From NCBI GenBank assembly GCA_902763885.1, contig CACWTU010000003.1, positions 1 through 64,000 on the forward strand: DNA of 64,000 bases. Reading direction: 5' to 3'. Positions 45,588 through 55,230 of the stretch are shown here, in pieces. The stretch is from an uncultured Bacteroidales bacterium (GTDB lineage Bacteria; Bacteroidota; Bacteroidia; Bacteroidales; Bacteroidaceae). The notes beneath the pieces were generated by a model. It made no database searches and was not told where the DNA came from. It saw only the letters and a program-made list of their open reading frames with translations. Made by a program: the position numbers and the translations under genes. Numbering within the stretch: position 1 is the first letter of the stretch; every line of letters begins with the position of its first letter.

Positions 45588-46922
45588 TATGGCTATCGGA
45601 GCCACAAACTTGACCAGATAGTATATGGTCAGGCAGAGCCAGCGTGGTATTTTGAGTTTGCCGCTGTTGGTCAGCTCATCCAGATAGTTGGCTCGTTTGA
45701 GCCTCCAGCCGGCAAATACGGCAAGCAGCAGGCCACCCACAGGCAGCATTATGTTTGATGTGATGTAATCAAAGAAATCAAATACGCTCAGGCCAAACAG
45801 TTTGAAACCTTCAAGCGGTCCGAATGACAGTGAGCAGAACACCCCTACCACACCGCATATAAGGAATGTCATAACCACAGCAATGACACGTGAACGGTGC
45901 AACTCCTCAATGATGAACGCCACTACCACCTCCATAAGTGAGATTGATGATGTTATGGCGGCAAGCATCAGCGCCAGGAAAAATAATATGGCTGCCACAC
46001 CGCCTAAAGGCATCTGACTGAACACCCCTGGCAGAGTGATGAACACCAGGCCCGGACCAGCACCAACATTGGGATCCACGCCGTTCATATAGGCTATGGC
46101 ATATACGGCAGGTATTATGGCAAGCCCTGCTATTATAGCAAATACTGTATCAAAAAATGATATCCATGCCGATGATGCCAGTATATTCTCCTCCTTGCTC
46201 ACATATGATGCGTATGTCAATATGCAGCCGCATCCTATGCTGAGTGAAAAGAAAGCCTGCCCCATGGCCGCGATCACGGTATCGGCAGTAACTTTACTGA
46301 AATCAGGCACGAACATATACCTTACGCCCTCTACCGCACCCGGCAAAGTAAGTGAACGTACCACCACCAGCACAATAATCACAAACAGGACCGTAATCAT
46401 GATCTTGGCCATCCTCTCTATACCCTTACGCACCCCGAATACTATTATCAGCCCTGTCAAGCACAAGAATATGAGGGTATAAAGCAGAGGCTTGAACGGA
46501 CTGCCTATGAAACTGCTAAAGTTTGCGGCATAATCACTCTGTGCATCGGAGAACGCAAAAGAAAATGAATCAAAAAGATACTTGACTGACCATCCTCCCA
46601 CCACACAGTAGAATGACAATATGCAGGCCGATGCCAGGACCGCCACAAAACCTATCCAGCGCCACTTGGAGCCGGGAGACAGGTTGTCAAAAGAACGGAA
46701 AGGATTAGAACCTCCGCGACGTCCTATAAGATATTCTGAAACCATTACCGGGAGACAGATTAAGACCAGCATCAGAACGTAAATCAGCAGGAATGCCGCC
46801 CCTCCATTCTGACCCAATGTGTACGGAAAACGCCATATATTACCTAAGCCTATGGCAGAACCTGACATAGCCAGAAGCATACCCATACGGCTGCCGAATG
46901 TCTCACGCGGTTTGTTTTCCAT
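45555..46922 (-). CDS. Neurotransmitter:sodium symporter (NSS/SNF) family transporter
   Basis: A 455-residue LeuT-fold transporter with about 11-12 helices. The N-terminal signature GMLLAMSGSAIGLGNIWRFPYTLGQNGGAAFLL (helix 1, unwound Gly-Leu-Gly-Asn sodium/substrate region) is clear. Bacterial members import amino acids such as tryptophan, leucine or tyrosine with sodium. It ends inside the convergent lipoprotein gene. Its start overlaps the rseP stop by one base, so it is the last gene of the tsaB-to-NSS operon. Confidence 0.92.
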   Translation of the reverse strand: MENKPRETFGSRMGMLLAMSGSAIGLGNIWRFPYTLGQNGGAAFLLIYVLMLVLICLPVMVSEYLIGRRGGSNPFRSFDNLSPGSKWRWIGFVAVLASACILSFYCVVGGWSVKYLFDSFSFAFSDAQSDYAANFSSFIGSPFKPLLYTLIFLCLTGLIIVFGVRKGIERMAKIMITVLFVIIVLVVVRSLTLPGAVEGVRYMFVPDFSKVTADTVIAAMGQAFFSLSIGCGCILTYASYVSKEENILASSAWISFFDTVFAIIAGLAIIPAVYAIAYMNGVDPNVGAGPGLVFITLPGVFSQMPLGGVAAILFFLALMLAAITSSISLMEVVVAFIIEELHRSRVIAVVMTFLICGVVGVFCSLSFGPLEGFKLFGLSVFDFFDYITSNIMLPVGGLLLAVFAGWRLKRANYLDELTNSGKLKIPRWLCLTIYYLVKFVAPIAISVIFLNCILS

Positions 46923-48415
46923 CAGAACAATCTTATAATGTCATTCAGATTGGCAAATATGAGCAGTCCGAAGAGGATTATCATTCCTATTGTATTGGCT
47001 ACCTCAAGGAATTTGTCACCGGGTTTCTTGCCGGTTATTACCTCAACCAGCAGGAACAGCACATAACCACCGTCAAGTGCGGGTATAGGCAGGATGTTCA
47101 TGAATGCCAGAATTATGGAAAGGAATGCTGTCATAAGCCAGAAGGCATGCCAGTTCCACTTCTCGGGGAATATCTTGCCTATTGTACCAAAACCGCCTAA
47201 GCTCTTGGCACCCTCTTTGGTAAATACATAACGGAAATCGCCCACATAACCTTTCAGAGTATTCCAGCCATATTTGATACCGGCAGGAATTGAACTCCAG
47301 AAACCGTATTCAATATATACAGGCTCATATTCATCAGTATAATGCACGATACCTACCCTGAAATTATCATCGGCAGTTACCTTCAAGGTATCCCTACCCA
47401 CTCCGGGACGTCCAATCACCATATCCAGTTCTCGGCTTACGTATGCATTCTCTGCACGTGTACGCAGATCAGAGATGATTGTCTGGAAAGATGTCCATGT
47501 AGCTGCATTCATACCGTTCACAGTAAGTATTGTATCACCTGCCATAAGGCCGGCTGAGTATGCGCCACAGATACCTTCATCAGTAATCACACTGTCAATA
47601 ACCATTGGACTGAGTATTGACACGAACGGTATAGCGCGTGTAAAGTCAAACAGAGACAACTCTTCCGGAATATCAATCTCTATCTTCTGTCCGTCACGCA
47701 GGACAGTTGCCTTGGATGCGGCAGCAATGGCGCGATACAAATCGCCGTCAAACGCACTTGTGGGTTTGCCGTCTGTAGCTATTATTATATCACCGTCACG
47801 GAATCCTATTGATTTGGCCTGCTCATTGAATTCCATACCATGTTTAAGGCCTTGCGCGGGAACATAACTGTCACCCCACTTGAAGAGCACCATGGAATAG
47901 ACAAAGAATGCCAGAATCAGGTTAAACAGAACTCCGCCCACCATTATCAGCAAGCGCTGCCAGGCAGCCTTGGTACGGAACTCCCATGGTTTGGGTTCCT
48001 GTTTCATAGCGGCCACGTCCATGGACTCGTCAATCATACCGGCTATCTTGCAGTAGCCGCCAAACGGTACCCAACCCACACCGAACTCCGTGTTCTCCGG
48101 TGACCGGCGCCAGTCATCCTCAGGAAGTGACTCCAAGTCGATGGGCTTGTATGTTATCTCTTCCTTACCCTCAAAATTATAATGTTTCTCCTCTTCATAA
48201 CTGTCAGGAACATTCTTGGCAAAGAACTTGACACGTATCTTGCCGTTAACCCTCTTGATCCTGAAAATTGAAAAACGGGGGTTGAAAAATGCATAGAACT
48301 TATCCACCCTTACGCCAAACAGACGTGAAAACAGATAGTGTCCGAATTCATGGAATACTACAAGAATGGTAAGAGAAAGTACTAATTGGAAAAAGCGGAT
48401 CCAAAATGTTGACAT
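46922..48415 (-). CDS. rseP: RseP-type intramembrane zinc metalloprotease (site-2 protease)
   Basis: A 497-residue M50 protease. The zinc motif HEFGH is at residues 22-26 in the first helix; a long insert with one or two PDZ domains follows (around GICGAYSAGLMAGDTILTVNG); the third zinc ligand is in LPIPALDGGYV near residue 450. RseP cleaves anti-sigma factors and remnant signal peptides at the inner membrane. It lies 20 bases downstream of dxr, a common pairing in bacteria. Confidence 0.93.
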   Translation of the reverse strand: MSTFWIRFFQLVLSLTILVVFHEFGHYLFSRLFGVRVDKFYAFFNPRFSIFRIKRVNGKIRVKFFAKNVPDSYEEEKHYNFEGKEEITYKPIDLESLPEDDWRRSPENTEFGVGWVPFGGYCKIAGMIDESMDVAAMKQEPKPWEFRTKAAWQRLLIMVGGVLFNLILAFFVYSMVLFKWGDSYVPAQGLKHGMEFNEQAKSIGFRDGDIIIATDGKPTSAFDGDLYRAIAAASKATVLRDGQKIEIDIPEELSLFDFTRAIPFVSILSPMVIDSVITDEGICGAYSAGLMAGDTILTVNGMNAATWTSFQTIISDLRTRAENAYVSRELDMVIGRPGVGRDTLKVTADDNFRVGIVHYTDEYEPVYIEYGFWSSIPAGIKYGWNTLKGYVGDFRYVFTKEGAKSLGGFGTIGKIFPEKWNWHAFWLMTAFLSIILAFMNILPIPALDGGYVLFLLVEVITGKKPGDKFLEVANTIGMIILFGLLIFANLNDIIRLF

Positions 48416-48435
48416 ATCAAAATTGTTTAATCTGT

Positions 48436-49584
48436 TTATTTTATAAGTGATGCGGCAACCCTGCGGGCCTCAGCATCAGTTTCTATATACTCCTCAAGTG
48501 TGGATTTACGGCGGAACGGCACACGCTCCATTGTCTCTGCTATCACGTCACTCATCCCAAGGAATCCTATCCGGTCATGCAGGAATGCAGCTACACATAC
48601 CTCATTGGCGGCATTCAGTATGCAGGGCATGTTACCTCCGCGTTCTATTGCCTGGTAAGCAAGTGCCAGGTTACGGAAACGTTCCGTATCAGGCTCCTCA
48701 AACGTGAGCATATGCATGGTGGTGAAATCCACACGCGGGAAATCGGCCTTAAGGCGGCGCGGATATGAGAACGCATACTGTATGGGCAGACGCATATCGG
48801 GAGCGCCCAGCTGAGCCTTTATGGCACCATCTGCAAACTGTACCATGGAGTGGATCACGGACTGCGGATGCACCACAACCTGAATCTTGTCATACGGTAC
48901 GCCAAACAGCCACTTGGCCTCAATCACCTCAAATCCCTTGTTCATCATTGAGGCGGAATCTATGGTTATCTTGGCACCCATATCCCAGTTGGGATGTTTA
49001 AGAGCCTGAGCCTTGGTTACTATAGCAAGTTGGTCCTTCCCCAAGGTACGGAACGGGCCGCCGCTGGCGGTAAGCAGAATTTTCTCTACCGGATTCATAG
49101 TCTCGCCGCTCAGGCACTGGAATATGGCTGAGTGTTCCGAATCAACCGGCAGGACGGGAGTCTTATATTGCAGTGCCAATGAGGTGACAAGCTCACCTGC
49201 CACCACCATAGTCTCCTTATTGGCCAAAGCTATTACCTTACCTGCCTTAATGGCCTCTATCGTAGGGCACAAGCCTGCAAATCCCACCATTGAAGCAAGG
49301 ACAATATCAATAGGATCAGCCTGTACCACCTGGCTGAGAGCATCGGCACCGGCATAAACCTTGACAGGCTGACCAGCCAAAGCATCACGCAGTTTGCCGT
49401 AATGCTCCTCATTTGCTATAACCACAGCTTCAGGCTTGAACTTGAGAGCCTGTTCTATAAGCAGATCCACACTGTTATTGGCAGTCAATGCATATACCTC
49501 ATACTCATCAGGATGTGAGGCAATCACATCAAGCGCCTGCCTTCCTATGGAACCTGTTGAACCTAATATGGCTATCTGTTTCAC
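48436..49584 (-). CDS. dxr: 1-deoxy-D-xylulose-5-phosphate reductoisomerase
   Basis: A 382-residue enzyme making MEP in the non-mevalonate isoprenoid pathway. NADPH motif LGSTGSIGRQALDVI at the N-terminus; LANKETMVVAGE, PVDSEHSAIFQCL, TASGGPFR and SASMMNKGFEVIEA are the catalytic and metal-binding blocks. Pathway partner ispF is 7 kb away. It overlaps the M23 peptidase gene by four bases. Confidence 0.96.
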   Translation of the reverse strand: MKQIAILGSTGSIGRQALDVIASHPDEYEVYALTANNSVDLLIEQALKFKPEAVVIANEEHYGKLRDALAGQPVKVYAGADALSQVVQADPIDIVLASMVGFAGLCPTIEAIKAGKVIALANKETMVVAGELVTSLALQYKTPVLPVDSEHSAIFQCLSGETMNPVEKILLTASGGPFRTLGKDQLAIVTKAQALKHPNWDMGAKITIDSASMMNKGFEVIEAKWLFGVPYDKIQVVVHPQSVIHSMVQFADGAIKAQLGAPDMRLPIQYAFSYPRRLKADFPRVDFTTMHMLTFEEPDTERFRNLALAYQAIERGGNMPCILNAANEVCVAAFLHDRIGFLGMSDVIAETMERVPFRRKSTLEEYIETDAEARRVAASLIK

Positions 49585-50465
49585 TGGAACAAAATATATT
49601 TTTCGGGGTCAAGAGGCTGACCCTGATACCACAACTCAAAATGCAGGTGTGAGCCTTGCAGGGAATGGTCCTGGCCACGCCCTACAAGCGCAATCACCTC
49701 ACCCTGCTTGACACGGTCACCTGATTTCTTTATCAGAGACTCACAATGCTTATAAACTGAAATAAGTTCTCCCGGATGAGCTATGCATATAGTATAACCC
49801 ATCTCAGACGTATATGTTGCCAGAAGCACCGTTCCGTCAAGTACAGCTACAACGCTTTGGTTGGGACTGGCGGCAATATCAACCCCCAAGTGCTGGTCAA
49901 GAGCATTATAACTGCTGGCAACAAGCCCTGCGGTAGGACGGAACATATTGATGGAAAGCACCTCATTTACAGGCTGGGACTGCGATGTGATGTTATAACG
50001 TTCCGCCTCCTCATACTGCCTTATATAATTCTCCTCACGCTCAGTGCGTTCCATCAGCAAATCAGTACGTACCCGGGCCAGAGAATCGACAGAATATACA
50101 GTATCAAGTGATACTGCTCCGGATATTATATCCTGTAAGACCGATACATATCTGTTCTGAAGTTCAAACACCTGCTCAAGCGAATCAATACGCAATGCTT
50201 CATCTACAATGGCTTGCCTTATCCTGTAATCCTCAAGGGTAGTACCTTTCTGTTTGGGTGAGTGCCGATATATCTCTATTCCGCACCATGCGCCAAGCCC
50301 TGCTATTGCCAGAACGGCCAGTGTAAGGATTAAATGAGATATCTTCATACGGAACACACTGCGCTGTTCATCCTCATTCACCACAGTAAGCCTGTACAGG
50401 TAAACGAATCTGCGCAGCAGGCTCTTGCGCCCGGCTTCCTTACGTCTCTGACGGATACTCTTCAT
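49581..50465 (-). CDS. M23 family metallopeptidase, membrane-anchored
   Basis: A 294-residue protein. A basic N-terminus is followed by one transmembrane helix (about residues 43-65, ISHLILTLAVLAIAGLGAW), a coiled-coil-prone stretch (about 85-155), and a LytM/M23 domain with QHLGVDIAAS, and HLHFELWYQG near the end, giving the zinc HxxxD and HxH ligands. Probably a peptidoglycan endopeptidase or an activator of one. Three bases after rimM; overlaps dxr by four. Confidence 0.9.
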   Translation of the reverse strand: MKSIRQRRKEAGRKSLLRRFVYLYRLTVVNEDEQRSVFRMKISHLILTLAVLAIAGLGAWCGIEIYRHSPKQKGTTLEDYRIRQAIVDEALRIDSLEQVFELQNRYVSVLQDIISGAVSLDTVYSVDSLARVRTDLLMERTEREENYIRQYEEAERYNITSQSQPVNEVLSINMFRPTAGLVASSYNALDQHLGVDIAASPNQSVVAVLDGTVLLATYTSEMGYTICIAHPGELISVYKHCESLIKKSGDRVKQGEVIALVGRGQDHSLQGSHLHFELWYQGQPLDPEKYILFQ

Positions 50466-50468
50466 ATT

Positions 50469-50987
50469 CTACAGTTCAGCAAGCCCCTCAGGGAGTTTAT
50501 AATACAACGTCCTGTTTTTTCTGTCCACCTTGGTAATCCACTCTGCATTGGCAGGGATTATTCTCTCACGCTCACCGTCACGAACCAGGAACAGGATATT
50601 CGGTGTACTGTCATCAACGGCATGCACGGCGCCAAGCATTCCGGCCTTGGAGTCAACTACTTTCCAGTCAAGGAAAGAACTCCACGACGGAACCTCATCA
50701 TCTCCCTCAGCCACATAACGGAGCGGCATATATACAGTCACGCCCATAAAACGGCTGGTAGCCTCAACCGTATCATAACCCTCAAACTTGACCAGTATGG
50801 TAGTGTTGCTCTTTTCACGGATTGACTCTAAAAAGAACGGCACCAAGATGCCATCCATAGAGCAGACCAGACAATCCAGATCATCCGTCCAATCGAGTGA
50901 AGCGGGCACAGTCACAGCCATCTCACCGCCTACTCCGTGCGGTTTGACTATAGTGCCTATCCTCTGTACCTCACTCTGTTCAATCAT
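50469..50987 (-). CDS. rimM: Ribosome maturation factor RimM
   Basis: A 172-residue RimM with N-terminal barrel (RIGTIVKPHGVGGEMAV) and C-terminal PRC-barrel (LDWKVVDSKAGMLGAV, then IPANAEWITKVDRKNRTLYYKLPEGL). It assists 16S processing and 30S head assembly by binding S19. trmD and rplS, its usual neighbours, are not adjacent. One base after murA. Confidence 0.94.
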   Translation of the reverse strand: MIEQSEVQRIGTIVKPHGVGGEMAVTVPASLDWTDDLDCLVCSMDGILVPFFLESIREKSNTTILVKFEGYDTVEATSRFMGVTVYMPLRYVAEGDDEVPSWSSFLDWKVVDSKAGMLGAVHAVDDSTPNILFLVRDGERERIIPANAEWITKVDRKNRTLYYKLPEGLAEL

Positions 50988-50988
50988 A

Positions 50989-52296
50989 TCACTCCACTCT
51001 GGTTATTTTGGCACCAAGTGCGTTCAGACGGCCGTCTATATCCTGATAACCGCGGTCTATCTGACCGATATTATCTATGCGGCTGGTACCGTTTGCACTC
51101 ATTGCGGCTATAAGCAAGGCAATACCGGCACGTATATCGGGCGATGACATACGGCGGGCCTGCAACGGGAACTGACGGTCATGACCTATAACCACAACGC
51201 GGTGAGGATCGCACAGTATCACCTGCGCGCCCATATCAATCAGGTTATCCACAAAGAACAGGCGGCTCTCAAACATCTTCTGATGTATGAGAACGCTGCC
51301 CTTGGCCTGTGTTGCTGTAACCAGCAGTACGCTCAAAAGGTCAGGGGTAAGTCCCGGCCAAGGAGCATCTGCCAATGTCATTATTGAACCGTCAATGAAT
51401 GAGTCTATCTGATAGTGTTCCTGTGCAGGAATGTATATGTCATCAACACGCTGCTCCATCTTTATGCCAAGACGCGCAAAACTCTCAGGTATGATACCCA
51501 GGTTCTGATAAGATACATCCTTGATGGTAATCTCACTGGCGGTCATGGCGGCCATTCCGATGAAACTGCCCACCTCAATCATATCGGGCAGTACCTTGTG
51601 CTTTGTGCCGTGCAGTTCCTTTACGCCGTGAATGGTAAGACGGTTGCTGCCTATGCCCTCAATACGGGCGCCCATGCGCACCAGCATACGGCAAAGCTGC
51701 TGTACGTAAGGCTCACAGGCGGCATTGTAGATTACAGTATCACCCTGAGCCATCACAGCTGCCATAATTATATTGGCTGTACCTGTTACCGATGCCTCGT
51801 CAAGCAGCATGTAGTTACCGCGCAGGCAGTCTGCCTTGAGTTCATAATAACCGCGATCCTCATTAAGAGTGAATGTGGCCCCAAGAGCCTGGAAACCCTT
51901 GATATGGGTATCCACACGGCGACGGCCTATCTTGTCACCTCCGGGCTTGCTTACCGTGGCATGCCCCAAACGGGCTAACAGCGGACCTAACAACATGACA
52001 GAACCGCGCAAACCCGCGCTCCGTGTCACAAAGTCCATGCTTTCAGCATAATTGCGGTCTATGGTTTCAGCCTTGAATGCCCAGCTTCCGGGAGCTATGT
52101 TGGTTACCTTTACGCCTAACTGGGCCAGCATATCAATAAGGTTCCTTACATCAAGAATGTCAGGAACGTTCTGTACCGTCACCTCATCGGCCGTAAGCAA
52201 TACGGCACAGAGTATCTGGAGCACCTCATTCTTGGCGCCCTGCGGACGTATGGTCCCCTTGAGGCTACGGCCTCCCTCTATCAGAAATGACGGCAT
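50989..52296 (-). CDS. murA: UDP-N-acetylglucosamine 1-carboxyvinyltransferase, Asp at the fosfomycin site
   Basis: A 435-residue EPSP-synthase-fold enzyme catalysing the first committed step of peptidoglycan synthesis. The start at 52296 (MPSFLIEGGRSLKG) is four bases after the DUF4290 stop; 43 upstream in-frame codons overlap that gene and lack similarity. Motifs: RPQGAKNEVLQIL with catalytic Lys-Asn, and SAGLRGSVMLLGPLLARLG. In the loop that reads GGCAIGARPVDLH in E. coli, this protein has GGDKIGRRRVDTH, so the Cys115 equivalent is Asp121. That substitution is known to make MurA insensitive to fosfomycin in other bacteria. Confidence 0.95.
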   Translation of the reverse strand: MPSFLIEGGRSLKGTIRPQGAKNEVLQILCAVLLTADEVTVQNVPDILDVRNLIDMLAQLGVKVTNIAPGSWAFKAETIDRNYAESMDFVTRSAGLRGSVMLLGPLLARLGHATVSKPGGDKIGRRRVDTHIKGFQALGATFTLNEDRGYYELKADCLRGNYMLLDEASVTGTANIIMAAVMAQGDTVIYNAACEPYVQQLCRMLVRMGARIEGIGSNRLTIHGVKELHGTKHKVLPDMIEVGSFIGMAAMTASEITIKDVSYQNLGIIPESFARLGIKMEQRVDDIYIPAQEHYQIDSFIDGSIMTLADAPWPGLTPDLLSVLLVTATQAKGSVLIHQKMFESRLFFVDNLIDMGAQVILCDPHRVVVIGHDRQFPLQARRMSSPDIRAGIALLIAAMSANGTSRIDNIGQIDRGYQDIDGRLNALGAKITRVE

Positions 52297-52300
52297 ACTC

Positions 52301-52903
52301 TCAATATCTGCGTTTGTTCTTTTTCTTTCCGTGCTGCTGAGCGCGCTGCTGCGGCGGTGCCTGTGCAAACTGTACGTCCAGGTCACCATCCTGAAGGCGG
52401 ATGCGTCCGTGTGAGAAGTAATCAATATCAGCGGCTATGCGCTCGTCACTGACCAACTCCTTGTTCCAGGTCATCAGGTCCTTTTTCATCTGCACTGCAA
52501 GCAGACGTACCAGCTGGCTGCGCTCGGGACCCTCAGGCATATCCACTGCTACCTTGATCAATGACGGTACTATATGACCGTAATGACGGTAACGTATGTC
52601 ACCTGCCGGATAATCAATATGCTCCGGTTTCTGCTGGGTCTTCTCCAGGCGGGTTATCTCACAAGGATAGTCAATGTCAAGCTTATAATCCGACATGAAT
52701 GCCAGATGGTCCCACAGTTTGCCCTGGAAATCGGGCACGTCACGCAATGTGGGGAACATGCTGCCCATAATGTTGATGATGGTATTGGCACAGTGCTGAC
52801 GCTCGGCACGGTCAGGTATTGTCACTGCATACTCCACCATCTCCTGTACGGCACGTCCGTACTCGGGCATAGGCATCTTCTCTCTTTGGGTATTGTAGTT
52901 CAT
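52301..52903 (-). CDS. DUF4290 family protein
   Basis: A 200-residue protein conserved in Bacteroidota directly upstream of murA; function unknown. Core: MPMPEYGRAVQEMVEYAV, AERQHCANTIINIMGSMFP, and DHLAFMSDYKLDIDYPCE. No signal peptide or membrane helix; a basic Gln-rich tail (QRAQQHGKKKNKRRY). The start ATG at 52903 overlaps the tsaB stop (TGATG); the codon before it in frame is TTG. Position between tsaB and murA is the main clue, with no function implied. Confidence 0.88.
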   Translation of the reverse strand: MNYNTQREKMPMPEYGRAVQEMVEYAVTIPDRAERQHCANTIINIMGSMFPTLRDVPDFQGKLWDHLAFMSDYKLDIDYPCEITRLEKTQQKPEHIDYPAGDIRYRHYGHIVPSLIKVAVDMPEGPERSQLVRLLAVQMKKDLMTWNKELVSDERIAADIDYFSHGRIRLQDGDLDVQFAQAPPQQRAQQHGKKKNKRRY

Positions 52904-53592
52904 CAAACCAGTTTTTTAGGTTTAACAGCAATAAAATCTTTCAGATAATAGGGTTCAAAGTAGGCCACGTCACGGAACTCCTCACGGTTCATTGACTGCT
53001 CGGCAAGCGGGAACATCCATCGTGCCTCAGGGTTGATGTCATCCAGGAAGTGTGCATTCGGGTGATTGATGGTCTCGCGGCACTTGGCGGCTCCGTTACC
53101 CATGAACCATACAGGATGCTTATCCAGATACTCCCTGTAAGTATCCCCGTCAACGATGTCTGCACGGATCTCACGCACCTCATTGAGTGCACGGTCATAG
53201 ATAGCGGAATATACCTCCATCCTGCGGGCATCAATCATTGGGCAGAGCAATGCATCATCCGGCAGTTCAAGACTCAACAACGGCTGTACGCAAAGAAGCT
53301 TGAGAGTGGAAACCGATATCAGCTTGATGCCACGGCCGTAGCATACACCCTTGGCCATCGATACGCCTATGCGCAGGCCGGTATATGAACCAGGGCCTTC
53401 ACTCACAGCCACGGCATCCAGTTTGAGACCGCGACTGTCAATCAGGGCCAGAGCCTCATCAAGCAGAACGCCCAATGATACGGCATTGTTATGTCCCTCA
53501 CGGTCAGCCTTGTCAAACACCAGCTGGCCTTCATCACTCACTGCCACTGAACAACCGTCAGTAGCTGACTCTATGTGCAGAATTACACTCAT
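52903..53592 (-). CDS. tsaB: tRNA threonylcarbamoyladenosine synthesis protein TsaB
   Basis: A 229-residue ASKHA-fold protein, the non-catalytic partner of TsaD in t6A37 formation on ANN-decoding tRNAs. Signature: HIESATDGCSVAVSDEG at the N-terminus, VAVSEGPGSYTGLRIGVSMAKGVC, and CPMIDARRMEVYSAIYD. First gene of the tsaB-DUF4290-murA-rimM-M23-dxr-rseP-NSS operon. A -7 box TATTTTTG lies at 53618-53625 on the minus strand. Confidence 0.94.
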   Translation of the reverse strand: MSVILHIESATDGCSVAVSDEGQLVFDKADREGHNNAVSLGVLLDEALALIDSRGLKLDAVAVSEGPGSYTGLRIGVSMAKGVCYGRGIKLISVSTLKLLCVQPLLSLELPDDALLCPMIDARRMEVYSAIYDRALNEVREIRADIVDGDTYREYLDKHPVWFMGNGAAKCRETINHPNAHFLDDINPEARWMFPLAEQSMNREEFRDVAYFEPYYLKDFIAVKPKKLV

Positions 53593-53644
53593 CTCAAGAA
53601 GTCACCCTATTAACTTGCAAAAATAAGGATATTTTTCCAAAGGA

Positions 53645-53687
53645 AAAGGCCGTATCGGGGTCTATTTTCCTCCCCGATACGGCCTTT
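53645..53687 (-). terminator. Terminator of the rubrerythrin gene
   Basis: A perfect 16-bp stem (AAAGGCCGTATCGGGG with its complement) and 11-base loop sit between the rubrerythrin stop and the tsaB promoter. Downstream on the minus strand the sequence is T-rich. Confidence 0.88.
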
Positions 53688-53715
53688 AGCCTGTTTTAAT
53701 GTGAATAATCCGGAA

Positions 53716-54270
53716 TTACTTGCCGAAATAACGTTTGTAAAGAGCCTCGAATCCCTTACCGTGGCGGGCCTCATCCTTGGCCATCTCATGAACGGTATCA
53801 TGGATTGCATCCCAGTTCTGGGCCTTAGCAGTCTTGGCAATCTCAAGTTTGCCGGCACAAGCTCCGTGCTCAGCCTTCATACGTTTTTCAAGGTTGGTCT
53901 TGGTATCCCAGACAACCTCACCCAGAAGCTCTGCAAACTTGGCTGCATGCTCAGCCTCCTCAAAGGCGTAACGCTTGAAAGCCTCTGCAACCTCGGGGTA
54001 ACCCTCGCGGTCGGCCTGGCGGCTCATGGCAAGATACATGCCCACCTCCGAGCATTCGCCGTTAAACTGCATACGCAGGTCATTTACCATCTCGGCCGAT
54101 CCAACCTGGCCATCGCCAAGAATATGCTCGCAGGCAAACTGCAGGGACTCACCGTTCTCTACAACCTCCTTGAATTTCTCTCTGGGTGCTTTACACTGTG
54201 GGCAGCGTTCGGGTGCCTCATCTCCTTCATGTACATATCCGCATACGGTGCAGATGAATTTCTTTTTCAT
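53716..54270 (-). CDS. Reverse rubrerythrin (rubredoxin domain first), peroxide detoxification
   Basis: A 184-residue protein with the domain order rubredoxin then ferritin-like. The rubredoxin-type [20 protein letters not shown] is at residues 8-27; di-iron ligands follow in [27 protein letters not shown] and [11 protein letters not shown]. Reverse rubrerythrins reduce hydrogen peroxide in anaerobes. Monocistronic. A -7 box TATATTTG at 54310-54317 (minus) nearly touches the yicC -7 box TAATTTTG at 54320-54327 (plus), so the two genes share a compact divergent promoter region. Confidence 0.93.
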   Translation of the reverse strand: MKKKFICTVCGYVHEGDEAPERCPQCKAPREKFKEVVENGESLQFACEHILGDGQVGSAEMVNDLRMQFNGECSEVGMYLAMSRQADREGYPEVAEAFKRYAFEEAEHAAKFAELLGEVVWDTKTNLEKRMKAEHGACAGKLEIAKTAKAQNWDAIHDTVHEMAKDEARHGKGFEALYKRYFGK

Positions 54271-54352
54271 AATCCTTCTTTATTAATTGGTTTGTGAATG
54301 GTCTGTTTGCAAATATAACTAATTTTGCAGAACAAAAATTAATCAGGGGAAA

Positions 54353-55228
54353 ATGATTCAGTCAATGACAGGTTACGGCAAGGCAACGGCCGAGACCGGA
54401 AACAGGAAAGTGATAGTTGAAATCAAGTCGCTCAACAGCAAGGCAATGGATATCTCAACCAAGATTATCCCAGCCTATCGCGACAAGGAACTCGATATAC
54501 GTTCACGTATCACCGCAGCTTTAGAGCGCGGCAAAGTGGATTTTGCACTCTATATTGATACCGCTGCAACATCGGGCGCACAGGCCATCAACGTACCAAT
54601 ATTCAAGAGTTATCTTGAGCAGATCAAGGCAGTTTCGGCCGAAACCGGCGCACCTATGCCTGAAGATTTGTTCCCTGTCATATTGCGTATGCCTGAAGTG
54701 CTCAGCACCAACCAACAGGAAGAGGTAAGCGATGAGGAGTGGCAGGCTGTATCGGCCGCCGTTGACCAGGCTATCAATGCCCTTGTTGATTACCGCAAGG
54801 CTGAGGGCGTAGCTCTGGAAAAGAAGTTCCGCGAGAAGATTTCCAACATATCGGCCCTGCTGGCGTCTGTAGAGCCGTATGAGAAAGAGCGTGTAGCTAA
54901 GATAAAAGAGCGTATGCGCACATCCATGCTTGATGCCGTTGGCAAGAACTATGATGAGAACCGCTTTGAGCAGGAGATGATATTCTACATCGAGAAGCTG
55001 GACATAAGCGAGGAGAAACAGCGCCTCACAAACCATCTGGACTACTTCATCAAGACACTTGAGGAGGGTCACGGACAGGGCAAGAAGTTAGGATTCATAG
55101 CACAGGAGATGGGACGCGAGATCAACACCCTGGGCAGCAAGAGCAACCAGGCAGAGATGCAGAACATAGTGGTCCGCATGAAGGATGAGCTGGAGCAGAT
55201 CAAGGAACAGGTTCTCAACGTGATGTGA
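54353..55228 (+). CDS. YicC family endoribonuclease
   Basis: A 291-residue YicC/YloC protein. N-terminal MIQSMTGYGKATAETGNRKVIVEIKSLNSKAMDI and C-terminal GKKLGFIAQEMGREINTLGSKSNQAEMQNIVVRMKDELEQIKEQVLNV are the two family domains. E. coli YicC is an endoribonuclease with a role in sRNA decay. In an operon with gmk, a linkage found in many phyla. Confidence 0.93.
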   Translation: MIQSMTGYGKATAETGNRKVIVEIKSLNSKAMDISTKIIPAYRDKELDIRSRITAALERGKVDFALYIDTAATSGAQAINVPIFKSYLEQIKAVSAETGAPMPEDLFPVILRMPEVLSTNQQEEVSDEEWQAVSAAVDQAINALVDYRKAEGVALEKKFREKISNISALLASVEPYEKERVAKIKERMRTSMLDAVGKNYDENRFEQEMIFYIEKLDISEEKQRLTNHLDYFIKTLEEGHGQGKKLGFIAQEMGREINTLGSKSNQAEMQNIVVRMKDELEQIKEQVLNVM

Positions 55229-55230
55229 TT

